From Corynebacterium liangguodongii (GTDB lineage Bacteria; Actinomycetota; Actinomycetes; Mycobacteriales; Mycobacteriaceae), in contig NZ_CP026948.1 in assembly GCF_003070865.1 (NCBI RefSeq), forward strand, positions 1,736,001-1,800,000: a stretch of 64,000 nt of DNA, read 5' to 3'. The notes below the pieces were generated by a model that worked only from the letters and a program-made list of their open reading frames with translations, had not been told where the DNA came from and ran no database searches. Made by a program: the position numbers and the translations under genes. This document shows, piece after piece, positions 44,335 to 55,828 of this stretch. Position 1 is the stretch's first letter; the number at the start of each line of letters is the position of its first letter.

Positions 44335-47300
44335 TTAGCGCCGTGTGGCGCGCCGCCTCGTGGCCCTACGCCGACCGCGGCCGGTTCCGGGCTCACGCTT
44401 ATCGACGCCCCCGCGCTCCGCGCCGCTTGACTCCTGGACCCCGGCCGCCCCAGCTTTGCCGGCGCTCTCGTTCCCCGCCAGCGGGGACGCGGTGCTGCGG
44501 CGCACGGCGCGGCGCCGACCGCGGGTCGCGCTGACCGCACGGGCCGCCGGGGCGTCCGCGCGCCCGGCCTCCTCCACCGCCCCGCGCTCCGGCTCGCGTG
44601 ACTGCGCCGGGGTGTCGTGGGAGGTCTCTTTCCCGGAGTCTTGCCCTGCCTCGGGCTCGCTCTCGCCCCAGAAATCTTCCGGTCGGGGCCTGTGGTCCGA
44701 GCGGGAGTTCCCGCGCGTGCGGCGCCGGCGACGCGGCGAGTTCTCGAACTCCTCCACGGCCTTCTCGAACGACTCGGTTGCGGCGCCGCGGGTCTCCGCG
44801 CGCTCCTCGGCGCCCCGAGACGGCACCTCATCACGAACCTCATCACGAGGCGCCTTGGGCTCTTCGAGCGCTGTCGCATCGCCGTGGGCGCCGTGCTGGT
44901 CGCGTGCCCCCTTGCCGCGGCCGGAGCCGCGCCGGCCGCGGCGGCGCCCGCCCGAGGCATGGGTGGCCTCTGCCTCAGCTCGACCGCCCTCGCCGTGCTG
45001 CGCCGCGTGTGTCATCTTTGCCGATTCGGCCCCTGCGTCGCCGCGGATGACCGAGGCTGCAAGCTGATCCAGCGCGTCTTCATCGATGGCGATGTCGGAG
45101 GCGCGCCCGCTTACGCCTCGCTCCCGGGAGTCGTCGGCGGGCTTCTTGCGCGCCCCGCGCTCGGGCGCGCTGGAGTGCTCCTCGATGGCGTCGACGGGAT
45201 CTTCGGTCACGACGACGCCGCGGCCACCGCAGCACTCGCACGTGGTGGAGAAGGTCTCGAGCAGGCCGGTGCCGAGGCGCTTGCGGGTGATTTGCACGAG
45301 CCCGAGCGAGGTGACCTCGGAAACCTGGTGGCGGGTGCGATCTCGCCCGAGCGCCTCTTTGAGCCTGCGCAGGACGAGTTCCTGGTTCTCGGGCAGAATC
45401 ATGTCGATGAAGTCGACGATGATCATCCCGCCGATATCGCGCAGCCGCATTTGACGCACGATCTCCTCGGCGGCCTCGAGGTTGTTGCGCGTCACCGTCT
45501 CCTCGAGGGAGCCTCCGGAGCCGGTGAATTTGCCGGTGTTGACGTCGATCACCGTCATCGCCTCGGTGCGCTCGATGATCAAGGTCCCGCCGGAGGGCAG
45601 CCACACCGTGCGCGAGAGCGCCTTCTGGATCTGCTCGTCGATGCGGTAGGCCTCGAAGGCGTCCTGGCCGTCGTTTTCCGCCTTGTCGTAGCGCACGAGG
45701 CGCTCGACGAGGTCGGGCGCGACGGAGCTAACGTAGGCGTGGACGGTGTTCCACGGCCGCGTGCCGTCGACGACGAGCGCGGAGAAGTCCTCGTTAAACA
45801 GGTCGCGCACGACCTTGACCAGCAGGTTGGGCTCCTCGTAGAGGGTGACAGGCTTCGCGCCCTTGGAGGCCTTTTCGCGCTCGGCGCTATCCTGGATGGT
45901 CTCCCACTGGGTGTGCAGGCGCGCGACGTCGGCGCCGATGGCTTCCTCCGGCACGCCCTCGGCCGCGGTGCGGATGATGGCCCCACCCTTGCCGGGCACG
46001 ACCTTGGCCAAAATATCTTTGAGCCGCTTGCGCTCGGGCGCCGGGAGCTTCCGGGAGATCCCGGCGCTGCGCCCGCCCGGGACGTAGACCAGGTAGCGCC
46101 CCGCCAGGGAAATCTGCGTGGTCAGGCGCGCGCCCTTGTGCCCGATCGGGTCTTTGGTGACCTGGACGATGACCTGGTCTCCCGACTTGAGGGCCTGTTC
46201 GATGCGCCGGGTGCGCCCGCCGAGCCCGGCGGCCTTCCAATCCACCTCGCCCGCGTAGAGAACTCCGTTGCGCCCCTGCCCGATGTCGATAAAGGCGGCT
46301 TCCATGCTGGGCAGCACGTTTTGCACGCGGCCGAGGTAGATGTTGCCAATCATCGAGGAATTCGCCTCGGAGGTGACAAAGTGCTCGGCCAAGACGCCGT
46401 CTTCGAGGACGCCGACCTGGGTGATGGTGCCCGGGCCGTCGTGACGCGGTCGCTCGCGCACCACCATGACGCGCTCGACCGACTCGCGGCGGGCGAGGAA
46501 CTCGGCCTGGGAGACGATCTTGGAGCGCTTGCGGTCCTCTTCGCGCTTCTCGCTGCGACGGCGGCGCTGAGCCTCGAGGCGCGAGGAGCCGCGGATCGCC
46601 TTAGGCTCGTCGATGACCTCGACCGCCTCGTCCGCACCGCTGCTGCCGCCTTCATGGGCTGACGAGTCGGCTGCGTTCTCGCCCGGCTGCGCGGCCGCGG
46701 ACGGCGCAGAGGATGCAGTAGGCACAGAACTGTCGTCGGCGCCTTCGCCGCGCGTGCGGTCTTCGTCCTCTTGTGCCCTGGCGCGCGCGGCGCGGCGCCG
46801 CTGGCCGCGCGTCGGCGCCTTGAAGAGGGGGACGTAGGCGGGCGGCTCGGTCCCCTCGGGCGCCGGGGTGACCTCGGGCTCGACGTTGGTGAGAAGCTCG
46901 CCTACGTCCTCCTGCTCGGGTGCTGCCCCGTCCGGCCCGTCCGGCTCGACCGGCTCATGCGGCCCGCCTGGGGCGCTCTCGCCGGGATCGAGCTCTTGGT
47001 CCACCTTCTGTTCGATTTGGTGGATTTCGTTTTCGACGTCCTTGCGCACGCGCCGCCGGATCTTCTCGTCGATCTCGGCGGCTGCCTCGCTGGTAGCCGG
47101 TGCGGGGACGGGCTGGGCGGGGTCCGCCAAGGCGTCGAGAAGCCGCTCGCTCTCCGCCCGGGTGAGCGAGGACTGAGCGACCTTGACCAGGCCGAGCTCG
47201 TTGAGGGCGACGACGAGCTCCTTCGAGGGCACTCCGAGCTGCTTCGCAAGCTGGAACACCCGCGTCTTATCCGACAGCGTGGCGCGGTCAAAGTCCGCAG

Positions 47301-47370
47301 CCGGGTGCCGCTTGTCCGCCGACGCCGCCCCGTTGCTCTTCCGTCCGCGGCCGCGGGTAGTCTCCGACAC
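44335..47370 (-). CDS. rne: Ribonuclease E/G
   Basis: A 1011-residue endoribonuclease of the Rne/Rng family for mRNA decay and rRNA processing. Residues about 33-85 resemble an IF2_N module. A long acidic, disordered stretch leads to the catalytic core: S1 domain (VLPSMEAAFIDIGQGRNGVLY, about residues 355-375), DVNTGKFTG and IVDFIDM with the Mg-binding aspartates, and a zinc-link-like TTCECCGG. The C-terminal 260 residues are arginine-rich and disordered, as expected for RNA binding. GTG start with AGGAG upstream. Confidence 0.95.
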   Translation of the reverse strand: MSETTRGRGRKSNGAASADKRHPAADFDRATLSDKTRVFQLAKQLGVPSKELVVALNELGLVKVAQSSLTRAESERLLDALADPAQPVPAPATSEAAAEIDEKIRRRVRKDVENEIHQIEQKVDQELDPGESAPGGPHEPVEPDGPDGAAPEQEDVGELLTNVEPEVTPAPEGTEPPAYVPLFKAPTRGQRRRAARARAQEDEDRTRGEGADDSSVPTASSAPSAAAQPGENAADSSAHEGGSSGADEAVEVIDEPKAIRGSSRLEAQRRRRSEKREEDRKRSKIVSQAEFLARRESVERVMVVRERPRHDGPGTITQVGVLEDGVLAEHFVTSEANSSMIGNIYLGRVQNVLPSMEAAFIDIGQGRNGVLYAGEVDWKAAGLGGRTRRIEQALKSGDQVIVQVTKDPIGHKGARLTTQISLAGRYLVYVPGGRSAGISRKLPAPERKRLKDILAKVVPGKGGAIIRTAAEGVPEEAIGADVARLHTQWETIQDSAEREKASKGAKPVTLYEEPNLLVKVVRDLFNEDFSALVVDGTRPWNTVHAYVSSVAPDLVERLVRYDKAENDGQDAFEAYRIDEQIQKALSRTVWLPSGGTLIIERTEAMTVIDVNTGKFTGSGGSLEETVTRNNLEAAEEIVRQMRLRDIGGMIIVDFIDMILPENQELVLRRLKEALGRDRTRHQVSEVTSLGLVQITRKRLGTGLLETFSTTCECCGGRGVVVTEDPVDAIEEHSSAPERGARKKPADDSRERGVSGRASDIAIDEDALDQLAASVIRGDAGAESAKMTHAAQHGEGGRAEAEATHASGGRRRGRRGSGRGKGARDQHGAHGDATALEEPKAPRDEVRDEVPSRGAEERAETRGAATESFEKAVEEFENSPRRRRRTRGNSRSDHRPRPEDFWGESEPEAGQDSGKETSHDTPAQSREPERGAVEEAGRADAPAARAVSATRGRRRAVRRSTASPLAGNESAGKAGAAGVQESSGAERGGVDKREPGTGRGRRRATRRRATRR

Positions 47371-47594
47371 AGTATTCTCCTAGTTCTTTGTCCGCGCCGT
47401 TATGGCGCCACCGGGCGCTGGAGAGTTACGTATCGCCGCCGCCGCACAGTGCCGCCTCCCGACGCGGGATGCGATGAGTGAAAGCTTCACAGCATCCCCG
47501 CTTCCCGGGTGATGCTTCGCACCCATTGTGTCACAGTCCGCCCCGCTGCGCCCTCTTGAGCGCCGCGGCGCGCTCCGCGGAGCTAGAAGGAGCG
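47371..47594. other. Intergenic region between rne and the phosphatase gene
   Basis: About 220 bases upstream of rne. It holds the rne leader, with a short inverted repeat (GGCGCC around TTAT) near 47398-47413, and a possible -10 CACAAT near 47527-47532 on the minus strand. No gene is seen. Confidence 0.4.
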
Positions 47595-49310
47595 CTAGAC
47601 GTAGCCTGCGCCGGCGCGCCAGAGGCGGGTCAGCGCCAGGCCTACGGCCGAATCCGGGTTCTCGTAGTCCTCGACGCGGTAGAACTCCATGCCCACCTCG
47701 GTGGGGCGGATGCGGGCCACCGCGTAGCCGTGCGCGTCGAAGTCAACGTGGTTGACCGCCGGGTTAAGCCCGCGCAGGAACCTCTCCGCCAGCAGCGAGA
47801 CCGGGTTGTCGGTCGGGTGGTAGACCTTGGTGTAGGTGGTCACGGTATCGCCCACGTTCGCGGCGCTAATCGACGACGTGACCAGCTCGCACCCGATCTC
47901 TCGGCCATTGTGGACAATCGAGTTGGCCCATTCGGTGTGGATGTCGCCGGTGAGGAAGAGCACGTTGGCGTCGTCGGCGGCGAGGGCGTCAAAAAGCCGG
48001 TTGCGGGCCCACGCGAAGCCGTCCCACTGGTCGGGGTTGAAGGGGATGCCCGCGACGAGGGTGGAGAAATCCTCTATCAGACGGTTAACCAGCACCGCCT
48101 CCGAGCTCGTCGGGGCGAGGGAGCCCAGGGTCAGCGGGGCGATCATCACCGAGTTTCCCATCACGTTCCACGTGGTCGTGGAGTTGCGCACGACACCGGT
48201 GAGCCAATCGAACTGCTCCGGGCCGAGCATCTCGCGCCCCGCGGCCGTGGCATCGAGCCTCGAGGGCTCCGCGTCGCGGTAGGTGCGAAGGTCCATCATC
48301 GTGAGGGTAACCAGCGAGCCAAACTGCAGGCTGCGGTAGATGTGCCCACCATCAGACGGCTTCGTGGCGCGCACCGGCAGCCATTCGAAGTAGGCCTTTT
48401 GCCCGGCGTTGCGGCGGTCCAACCACGGCCCCTCCGTTTCCGGGGAATGGTTCTCGGCGCCCTCGCGCCAGGAGTTGTTGGCCGTCTCGTGGTCGTCCCA
48501 GATCACGATCCACGGCGCTGCGGCGTGCGCGCGCTGCAGCTGGAGATCCTGCTTGTAGCGGCCGTGGCGGGTGCGGTAGTCCGCGAGCGTGATCGTCTCG
48601 TTGACCGGGGAATGCACGCGCGAGACCCCGCTTTTACCGGCGTACTCGCCGGTCGGGTACTCGTAGATGTAGTCCCCTAAGAAAACCACCGCATCGAGCT
48701 CGTCGCGCTCGGCCCGCTCGGCCATGTCGCGGTAGGCCGCAAAGTAGCCCGCCTCCCAGTTCGCGCACGAGGCGAGGGCGAAGTTGATCTGCTCGACGTC
48801 TGCGTCGTAGGCGGGGGCGGTCTTCGTGCGGCCGACCGCCGAGTAGACCCCGTTGTAGCTAAACCGGTAGAAGTAGATCGTCGCGGGCTCCAGCCCCATC
48901 GGGTCGACGTGGACCGTGTGGTCGTCTTCAGGGCCGGTCACCGTGGTTCCGGAGCGCACCACGGTGCTGAAATCCGGGGAGGTGGAAACCTCCCACCCAA
49001 CGGTTGCCTCCGGGCCGAGCCCGGAGCCTGGCGTGGCTTCGGGGCTCACCGTCACGCGGGTCCACAAAATCACGGAGGCCGGGGTCGGGTCGCCCGAGGC
49101 GACGCCGTGCATGAAGTGCGAGTACTCGGATTCGGGGGCACCGGGGAGTGCGCGGCCGCTGACGATGGATGAGCCGGACATGGCCGAGGACATCTGCGCG
49201 GCGGCAAACGGGGCTGCGGCGGTGGTGGCGGCGGCGACGCCGGACCCGACGATGAAGGAGCGGCGGTTGAAGGTGCGATCCTGGGCGCGGGGATCGGAAT
49301 GGTCAGACAT
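47595..49310 (-). CDS. phoD: Tat-exported alkaline phosphatase D
   Basis: A 571-residue secreted phosphodiesterase/phosphomonoesterase of the PhoD family. The twin-arginine signal RRSFIVGSG is followed by an Ala-rich hydrophobic stretch. An N-terminal Ig-like PhoD_N domain (about 55-175) precedes the metallophosphatase domain with LASCANWEAGY, FLGDYIYEY, IWDDHETANNSW and LTGDIHTEW, whose Asp, Asn and His residues bind iron and calcium. Tat export fits assembly of a cofactor in the cytoplasm. It sits between rne and ndk, which are neighbours in mycobacteria. A phosphate-starvation promoter was not recognisable. Confidence 0.93.
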   Translation of the reverse strand: MSDHSDPRAQDRTFNRRSFIVGSGVAAATTAAAPFAAAQMSSAMSGSSIVSGRALPGAPESEYSHFMHGVASGDPTPASVILWTRVTVSPEATPGSGLGPEATVGWEVSTSPDFSTVVRSGTTVTGPEDDHTVHVDPMGLEPATIYFYRFSYNGVYSAVGRTKTAPAYDADVEQINFALASCANWEAGYFAAYRDMAERAERDELDAVVFLGDYIYEYPTGEYAGKSGVSRVHSPVNETITLADYRTRHGRYKQDLQLQRAHAAAPWIVIWDDHETANNSWREGAENHSPETEGPWLDRRNAGQKAYFEWLPVRATKPSDGGHIYRSLQFGSLVTLTMMDLRTYRDAEPSRLDATAAGREMLGPEQFDWLTGVVRNSTTTWNVMGNSVMIAPLTLGSLAPTSSEAVLVNRLIEDFSTLVAGIPFNPDQWDGFAWARNRLFDALAADDANVLFLTGDIHTEWANSIVHNGREIGCELVTSSISAANVGDTVTTYTKVYHPTDNPVSLLAERFLRGLNPAVNHVDFDAHGYAVARIRPTEVGMEFYRVEDYENPDSAVGLALTRLWRAGAGYV

Positions 49311-49421
49311 ACCGTCATCGTCTACCGCAGTGTTCCCCGGTGCAACACCACCGCAGCCTGTTACCCAACTCTTCGGCCCGCGTTTACCCCGGGTTCATGT
49401 CCGTGGCGCCCCAAGGGAGGC

Positions 49422-49460
49422 GAACGCAGGGATCGAACGCGGGGGTCGAACGCGGGGATC
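49422..49460. repeat. Three tandem 13-base repeats
   Basis: GAACGCAGGGATC, GAACGCGGGGGTC and GAACGCGGGGATC follow one another exactly at 49422-49434, 49435-49447 and 49448-49460. They lie upstream of phoD and downstream of ndk, in an intergenic stretch of about 270 bases. A fourth, partial unit GAGAGC follows. Confidence 0.85.
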
Positions 49461-49491
49461 GAGAGCAGCGCGGCGCCCAGATACGGAAAAC

Positions 49492-49523
49492 GCCGTGCGC
49501 GTGCGTGAGGGCACGCGCACGGC
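49492..49523 (-). terminator. Hairpin terminator after ndk
   Basis: A perfect 13-base stem GCCGTGCGCGTGC (49492-49504) with its complement at 49511-49523 and a 6-base loop. On the minus strand the stem is followed by GTTTTCCG, fitting a terminator. Confidence 0.7.
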
Positions 49524-49532
49524 ACTGTGCTG

Positions 49533-49571
49533 CCGCTGTACTGTGCTGCGAGAGGCAGCGCAGTACAGCGG
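49533..49571. repeat. Second long hairpin after ndk
   Basis: CCGCTGTACTGTGCTGC (49533-49549) pairs over 17 bases, with one G-T wobble, to 49555-49571 around GAGAG. It lies 12 bases before the ndk stop (49584) and ten bases beyond the first hairpin. It may protect the ndk mRNA 3' end or add to termination. Confidence 0.7.
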
Positions 49572-49583
49572 TAACGGGAGGCG

Positions 49584-49994
49584 TTACTTATTGGGGAACC
49601 AGATGGCGATTTCGCGCTCGGCGGATTCCGGGGAGTCGGAGCCGTGCACGACGTTCTCCCCCACGGTGAGGGCGAAGTCGCCGCGGATGGTGCCGGGCGT
49701 GGCCTTCTCCACGGGGTGGGTGCCGCCGGCGAGCTGGCGCCACGCGGCGATGGCGGATTCGCCCTCGACGATGCCGGCGATAAGCGGCGCGGAGGTGATG
49801 AAGTCAACGAGCTCGCCGAAGAAGGGCTTGCCGGCGTGCTCGGCGTAGTGCTTCTCCGCGGTCTCGCGGTCGGCGGTGCGCAGGTCGAGCTCGACGAGCT
49901 TGAGACCCTTGCGCTCGATGCGGGTGATGATCTCGCCGACGTGACCGGCTGCCACGCCGTCCGGCTTAATGAGGATAAGTGTGCGTTCAGTCAT
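49584..49994 (-). CDS. ndk: Nucleoside diphosphate kinase
   Basis: A 136-residue enzyme that moves phosphate between nucleoside di- and triphosphates. It shows [10 protein letters not shown] at the start and the phosphohistidine motif [16 protein letters not shown] with His117. The ATG at 49994 is preferred; an extension to a TTG at 50003 is possible. Confidence 0.97.
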   Translation of the reverse strand: MTERTLILIKPDGVAAGHVGEIITRIERKGLKLVELDLRTADRETAEKHYAEHAGKPFFGELVDFITSAPLIAGIVEGESAIAAWRQLAGGTHPVEKATPGTIRGDFALTVGENVVHGSDSPESAEREIAIWFPNK

Positions 49995-50018
49995 GGTTGT
50001 CAACCCTACTAAAAGCGC

Positions 50019-50339
50019 CTAGAGCTCGCGCACGATGCGGGCGGCGTCTTCGGCCGAGACGTTGCGGAACCACATCTGCACTTGGCGGATCGCCAGCGGG
50101 CGGTTGCCCTCGCCCACCATGCGGCGGATCGTCTCTCGCTGCTCCTCGCTCAATGCGACCTGGTCCCCCTTAGCACGCAGCGCCCGGGCGTCCCGGGAAG
50201 CCTCGAAGAAGCCGAGGACGAGGAACGCCCCGGCGATGGCGAGGGAGACCAGCGGGACCCAGCCCGGCAGCTGGAACCAGTTCCCGAAAAGCGCGGCGAG
50301 GGAGAAGATGGCCGCGAGGATGAACCACAAGGTGCGCAT
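50019..50339 (-). CDS. Small membrane protein of unknown function
   Basis: A 106-residue protein with two N-terminal membrane segments (residues about 4-21 and 25-45), then a basic, amphipathic C-terminal region (about 60-106). It starts at the ATG 50339; ATG-like codons three positions earlier are possible. Its stop is 25 bases before ndk's start on the same strand, so it is probably cotranscribed with ndk. It is not the DUF4233 protein, which lies at 60842-61273. Confidence 0.75.
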   Translation of the reverse strand: MRTLWFILAAIFSLAALFGNWFQLPGWVPLVSLAIAGAFLVLGFFEASRDARALRAKGDQVALSEEQRETIRRMVGEGNRPLAIRQVQMWFRNVSAEDAARIVREL

Positions 50340-50402
50340 GACCCCCAAGCCTAGCCGGGGGTGAAAACGGGTGAGGCCCCTCCACTTGGCGCTACAAACT
50401 AG

Positions 50403-50431
50403 TTGCGCAGGTATGCGACATGAGTCACAAT
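50403..50431 (+). promoter_or_regulatory. Candidate promoter and palindrome before the first acyl-CoA dehydrogenase
   Basis: TTGCGC (50403-50408) and CACAAT (50426-50431) are 17 bases apart. Between and over them lies the inverted repeat TGCGAC-ATGA-GTCACA (50414-50429, one mismatch), the classical place for a repressor, possibly of a fatty-acid-responsive type. GTCACAC also occurs 16 bases before the ACS1 start and near fadA, which suggests but does not prove a shared regulator. Confidence 0.4.
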
Positions 50432-50476
50432 GAGCAGTAGCAATGTCCCAGGCAACCCTATTGGAGGAAAAATCCC

Positions 50477-51694
<1,218 letters not shown>

Positions 51695-51696
51695 CC

Positions 51697-52893
<1,197 letters not shown>

Positions 52894-52917
52894 ACCCCTC
52901 CCCCCCCCCCTTGTGAG

Positions 52918-52948
52918 ATGGGCCCGCCTTACCCGGCGGGCCCATTTT
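52918..52948 (+). terminator. Terminator after acyl-CoA dehydrogenase 2
   Basis: ATGGGCCCGCC (52918-52928) pairs with GGCGGGCCCAT (52935-52945), loop TTACCC, followed by TTTT. It fits intrinsic termination. An 11-base C run lies just upstream. Confidence 0.85.
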
Positions 52949-53018
52949 CCTGCGCGGGTACTTGTTTCTCTGCTATAACTAACGTCATTGCGTTGCCCGT
53001 CACACTAAGGAGATGCAC

Positions 53019-54548
53019 ATGACCGTAGTCACAACCGCTGGCGGTGTAGTCGCGAGCCCGTACCCAGCGCTAAACATCCCCGAGACCGATATCTACGCGC
53101 TGGTGATCGGCTCGCTGGGCCCCGCGGAGGCGGCGCTGCCCGCCGTGACAGAGCTGACCACGGGCACCTCCGTCACCTACGGGGAGCTCAAGGCGATGGC
53201 CGATGCGATCGCCGGAGAGCTCCACTCCCGCGGCATCGGCCCTGGTGACGTCGTCACGCTGCAGGTTCCCAACTCCATCAACTTCGCCGCGGCCCTGCTC
53301 GGCATCGCGAAGCTCGGCGCCATTGTCAACCCCATCGGCATGCTCATGAACCAGGCAGACGTCTCCCACATCATCGAGGCGTCCTCCTCGAAGCTGTATA
53401 TCGGCCCCACCGACATGGAGGCTGTGCCCCAGATCTTTTCCATGGAGCTGCCCAGCATCATCACACACGCCCTCGCCGCCCCCGATGTGGCGGTCGACCC
53501 CGCCTCGATTGCGGTCGTGCCGTTTTCCTCCGGCACAACGGGGCTTCCCAAGGGGGTCGTACTTACGCACCGGAACCTCGTTGCCAACATCTTGCAGTCC
53601 AATGACATGCTGGCCCGCAACGGCGTGCGCCGCGGCGCCAAAACACTAGCAGTCCTACCGTTTTCCCACATCTACGGCTTCACCATCATCCTGCTCGGCC
53701 CTCTTCTCAACCGCCAGCACCTCTATACCCTGCCGAAGTTTGACATGGACCATTTCCTCCGCGCCCATGACGAGTACGGCATTGAGCTCACTTTCGCCGC
53801 TCCGCCTATGGCTATCCCGCTGGCAAAGGACCCCGCAATCAATCCCGAATGGTTTGCCAACCTCGATCTGCTTATGTGCGGAGCAGCGCCGCTGAGCGAA
53901 GCGACGCTGCGAGCTGTCGAAGAGCGGCTTAACACGAGAGTCATCCAGGGCTGGGGAATGACCGAGGCATCGCCCCTCGTCACGGCGAACGTACGCCACG
54001 AGACCTCCCCTTCGAGCGTGGGCAAGCCCATCCCCAACACCGAGCTGCGCATCGTGGATCCGGACACACTCGAAGACCTCGCGCCAGGGGATCGCGGCGA
54101 GGTCCTCGTACGCGGGCCGCAGGTGATGTCCGGCTACCTTAACAACGACGAAGCGAACGCAGCAACGTTGATCGAAGGTGGGTGGCTGCGCACCGGAGAC
54201 ATCGCCTACTTCGACGAAGACATGGACCTCCACATCGTCGACCGAGCCAAAGAAGTGATCAAGTATAAGGGCTACCAGGTCGCCCCCGCCGAGCTCGAGG
54301 CGCTCATCCTCACCCACCCGGCGGTCAAGGACGTCGGGGTGGTCGGCGTGGAGCGTGACGGGCTGGAGATCCCGCGCGCGTTCGTCGTCAAGCAAGACGG
54401 CGCCGAACTCGGCGAGGCCGAGCTCATGGGCTGGGTCGCCGATCGCGTCACCCCGTACAAGAAGGTCCGCGCCGTCGACTTTATCGACGCCATTCCGAAA
54501 AACCCCTCCGGCAAGATCCTGCGCCGCGAGCTGCGCAGCATCGACTAG
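53019..54548 (+). CDS. Acyl-CoA ligase 1 (AMP-binding, 4-coumarate-ligase-like)
   Basis: A 509-residue adenylate-forming enzyme that activates a carboxylic acid to its CoA ester. It has PFSSGTTGLPKGVVLTHRN (P-loop-like), IQGWGMTEASP, YKGYQVAPAELEALI and the C-terminal lysine motif NPSGKILRREL. The ATG at 53019 sits six bases after AAGGAG; the ATG at 53013 directly abuts that site. TATAAC at 52974-52979 is a possible -10. Fatty or aromatic acids are possible substrates. Confidence 0.9.
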   Translation: MTVVTTAGGVVASPYPALNIPETDIYALVIGSLGPAEAALPAVTELTTGTSVTYGELKAMADAIAGELHSRGIGPGDVVTLQVPNSINFAAALLGIAKLGAIVNPIGMLMNQADVSHIIEASSSKLYIGPTDMEAVPQIFSMELPSIITHALAAPDVAVDPASIAVVPFSSGTTGLPKGVVLTHRNLVANILQSNDMLARNGVRRGAKTLAVLPFSHIYGFTIILLGPLLNRQHLYTLPKFDMDHFLRAHDEYGIELTFAAPPMAIPLAKDPAINPEWFANLDLLMCGAAPLSEATLRAVEERLNTRVIQGWGMTEASPLVTANVRHETSPSSVGKPIPNTELRIVDPDTLEDLAPGDRGEVLVRGPQVMSGYLNNDEANAATLIEGGWLRTGDIAYFDEDMDLHIVDRAKEVIKYKGYQVAPAELEALILTHPAVKDVGVVGVERDGLEIPRAFVVKQDGAELGEAELMGWVADRVTPYKKVRAVDFIDAIPKNPSGKILRRELRSID

Positions 54549-54577
54549 CCCCCGTCACCCCAGCAGAAAGGCCACAC

Positions 54578-55762
54578 ATGTCGCTTACAGCCGACGAGCT
54601 GCTCTCCGCCCACACCGACTACTACCGAGTCTTCGCGGACGTCGACGGCGAGGATCTCGCCTGGTGGAATACCGCTCGCGAGTACGCCGAATGGGCCCGC
54701 CCCCAGGTCAACGACGCCTGGGAGGCCGCCGAGTACAACATCCCCGCCGTCGAAGAAGCAGCTCGCCGAGGACTTGTGAGGGACGGCATCGACATCGAAG
54801 GCCAGCCGCCGATGAGCATCCGCGCCAACCGGCTCATCACGATGGAGCTCGCGCGTCTCGATATTTCCACCGCCACCGCCCCTATCGTGCAGGCCGGCCT
54901 CGCCATGCAGTCGATTAGCCTGTGCGGCTCCGAGGAGCAGAAGGCGAAGTACCTGGCCCCGATGTCGCGGATGGAGATCCGCGGCGCCTTCGCCCTGACC
55001 GAGCCGAACCACGGCTCCGACTCCGTCGCCCTGGAAACCTCGGCGCGCCGCGAGGGCGACGAGTGGGTCATCAACGGCGAGAAGAAGTGGATCGGCCACG
55101 GCTCCGTCGGCCACATCACGATCGTCTGGGCACGGATGGACAACGGCGAGGTCGGCGGGTTCATCGTCGACCAAGATCAAACGGGCTACCACGCCGAGAC
55201 GATCACCGGCAAGGCATCTTTCCGGGGTCTGCCGCAGGCACACATCACGCTTAACGACGTCCGGGTGCCCGACTCCCGCCGCCTGCCCGGCGCGAACTCC
55301 TTCCGCGATACCGCCGCGATCCTCACCGGCACCCGCCTCGGGGTGGCGTGGAGCGCGCTCGGCACGGCCATGGACTGCTACGAGAAGGCACTGGCCTACG
55401 CGAAGGAACGCGAGCAGTTCGGCCGCCCGCTGGTCAAGAACCAGATCATCCAGCAGCGGCTGGCCGACATGCTCATGGATCTCACCTCGATGGCCCTCTA
55501 CTGCAAGCGCCTGCTCGAGCTCGAAGAGGCCGGCACGCTCAACGAGAAGCAGGCGTCCTTGGCGAAGGTGCACACCACCCGGTCCGCGCGCCGCATCGCT
55601 GCCAACGCCCGAGACATGTTCGGCGGCGTGGGCATCCTGCTAGAAAACGACGTGATCAGGCACATGGCCGACATCGAGGCGCTGCACACCTACGAAGGCA
55701 CGGATACGATCCAGTCTCTCATCGTGGGAAAGAGCATCACCGGGGTCTCCGCCTACCGCTAG
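54578..55762 (+). CDS. Acyl-CoA dehydrogenase 3 (paralogue)
   Basis: A 394-residue paralogue of the first two, with the same motifs and catalytic Glu373 in HTYEGTDTIQS. AAAGG precedes the ATG. It starts 29 bases after ligase 1, so they are probably cotranscribed. Its central DNA matches copy 2 closely, while its ends diverge. Confidence 0.9.
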   Translation: MSLTADELLSAHTDYYRVFADVDGEDLAWWNTAREYAEWARPQVNDAWEAAEYNIPAVEEAARRGLVRDGIDIEGQPPMSIRANRLITMELARLDISTATAPIVQAGLAMQSISLCGSEEQKAKYLAPMSRMEIRGAFALTEPNHGSDSVALETSARREGDEWVINGEKKWIGHGSVGHITIVWARMDNGEVGGFIVDQDQTGYHAETITGKASFRGLPQAHITLNDVRVPDSRRLPGANSFRDTAAILTGTRLGVAWSALGTAMDCYEKALAYAKEREQFGRPLVKNQIIQQRLADMLMDLTSMALYCKRLLELEEAGTLNEKQASLAKVHTTRSARRIAANARDMFGGVGILLENDVIRHMADIEALHTYEGTDTIQSLIVGKSITGVSAYR

Positions 55763-55828
55763 ACCCGCTCCCCAAAAAGACCGGCAGGCGGGCCGGTGTC
55801 CAGTTAGCAAAAGTGAAAGAAGGCATCC

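Noticed and set aside
44617..46662. 681-codon plus-strand frame opposite rne
   Set aside because: It is antisense to a clearly coding RNase E core and has no recognisable domain; a GC-driven shadow.
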